Below, piece after piece: positions 12,895 through 13,015 of a stretch of DNA of 13,015 nt. The position numbers and the translations under genes were made by a program. The stretch lies in the NCBI GenBank assembly GCA_030642005.1, contig DAOWOP010000066.1, forward strand, positions 1-13,015, given 5' to 3'. The notes under the pieces were generated by a model, which was given only the letters and a program-made list of their open reading frames with translations, made no database searches and was not told the DNA's origin. The stretch is from Planctomycetales bacterium (GTDB lineage: Bacteria; Planctomycetota; Phycisphaerae; SM23-33). The first letter of the stretch is position 1, and every line of letters begins with the position of its first letter.

Positions 12895-13002
12895 AACCAA
12901 ACGGAACGAACGGGAACCAATGGGAACCAAACGGAACGAAACGGAACCATTCGGAACGAATGGGAAAGATTGGGAAAGTTTAGGAAAGTTTAGGAAAGTT
13001 TC
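12893..13002. repeat. Degenerate tandem array, eleven units of 10 bp
   Basis: Units begin with GGAA and run in register every 10 bases: GGAACCAAAC, GGAACGAACG, GGAACCAATG, GGAACCAAAC, GGAACGAAAC, GGAACCATTC, GGAACGAATG, GGAAAGATTG, GGAAAGTTTA, GGAAAGTTTA, GGAAAGTTTC. The change is again graded, with GGAAC units to the left and GGAAAGTTT units to the right, ending in CAAAAACACG. Period 10 is near one helical turn, so the AA steps all lie on one face of the DNA. A reading frame on the minus strand through this array gives a repetitive SVWFP peptide that has no support as a gene. Confidence 0.9.
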
Positions 13003-13015
13003 AAAAACACGTAAA

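Noticed and set aside
12606..12950. Minus-strand frame with repeated SVWFP peptide
   Set aside because: It is translation of the 10-bp array plus antisense of the CNNM gene. Period 10 does not keep reading frame.

Overview
The window looks like a piece of a GC-rich planctomycete chromosome, probably a Phycisphaerae-type anaerobe. This is inferred from a pseudopilin with a GFTMLE methylation site and a C-terminal CDGH motif, a PEP-CTERM-type surface protein beside it, and a tungsten/molybdenum aldehyde oxidoreductase module. No rRNA, tRNA or CRISPR array is visible.

Layout. The left edge (1-174) is the 5' end of an IS30-family insertion sequence running off the window. From 188 to 8385 every gene is on the minus strand. 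In transcription order they are: two overlapping N-acetylglucosamine-6-phosphate deacetylase-like genes (8385-6287); a pseudopilin-like gene and a PEP-CTERM protein with OB-fold-like repeats (6165-4461); then five tightly packed genes (4364-188) for a polytopic membrane protein, a THEP1-like P-loop NTPase, a four-cluster ferredoxin, an aldehyde:ferredoxin oxidoreductase (AOR) and a cupin. From 8607 to 12828 everything is on the plus strand: miaA, a metallo-beta-lactamase-fold protein that has lost most metal ligands, a solitary HicB-like protein, and two overlapping CNNM/CorC-type membrane proteins.

How the genes may work together. The ferredoxin and AOR overlap by 17 bases and make a redox pair: the AOR oxidises an aldehyde (or reduces an acid) and the ferredoxin carries electrons. 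The NTPase, membrane protein and cupin are tied to them only by spacing. The AOR is clearly AT-richer than the genes around it, so the cluster may be a mosaic. The nagA-like pair should act in amino-sugar breakdown. The CNNM pair probably forms a heteromeric ion transporter or sensor.

The most unusual feature is in the intergenic DNA. Four gaps on the right half carry short degenerate tandem arrays, each with its own monomer and period: 8 bp (8440-8503), 7 bp (8523-8571), 7 bp (10218-10252) and 10 bp (12893-13002). Two other observations deserve attention: a good sigma70-like promoter placed so that the first nagA-like mRNA would be leaderless, and a 12-bp perfect palindrome between the -35 and -10 boxes of the pseudopilin promoter.
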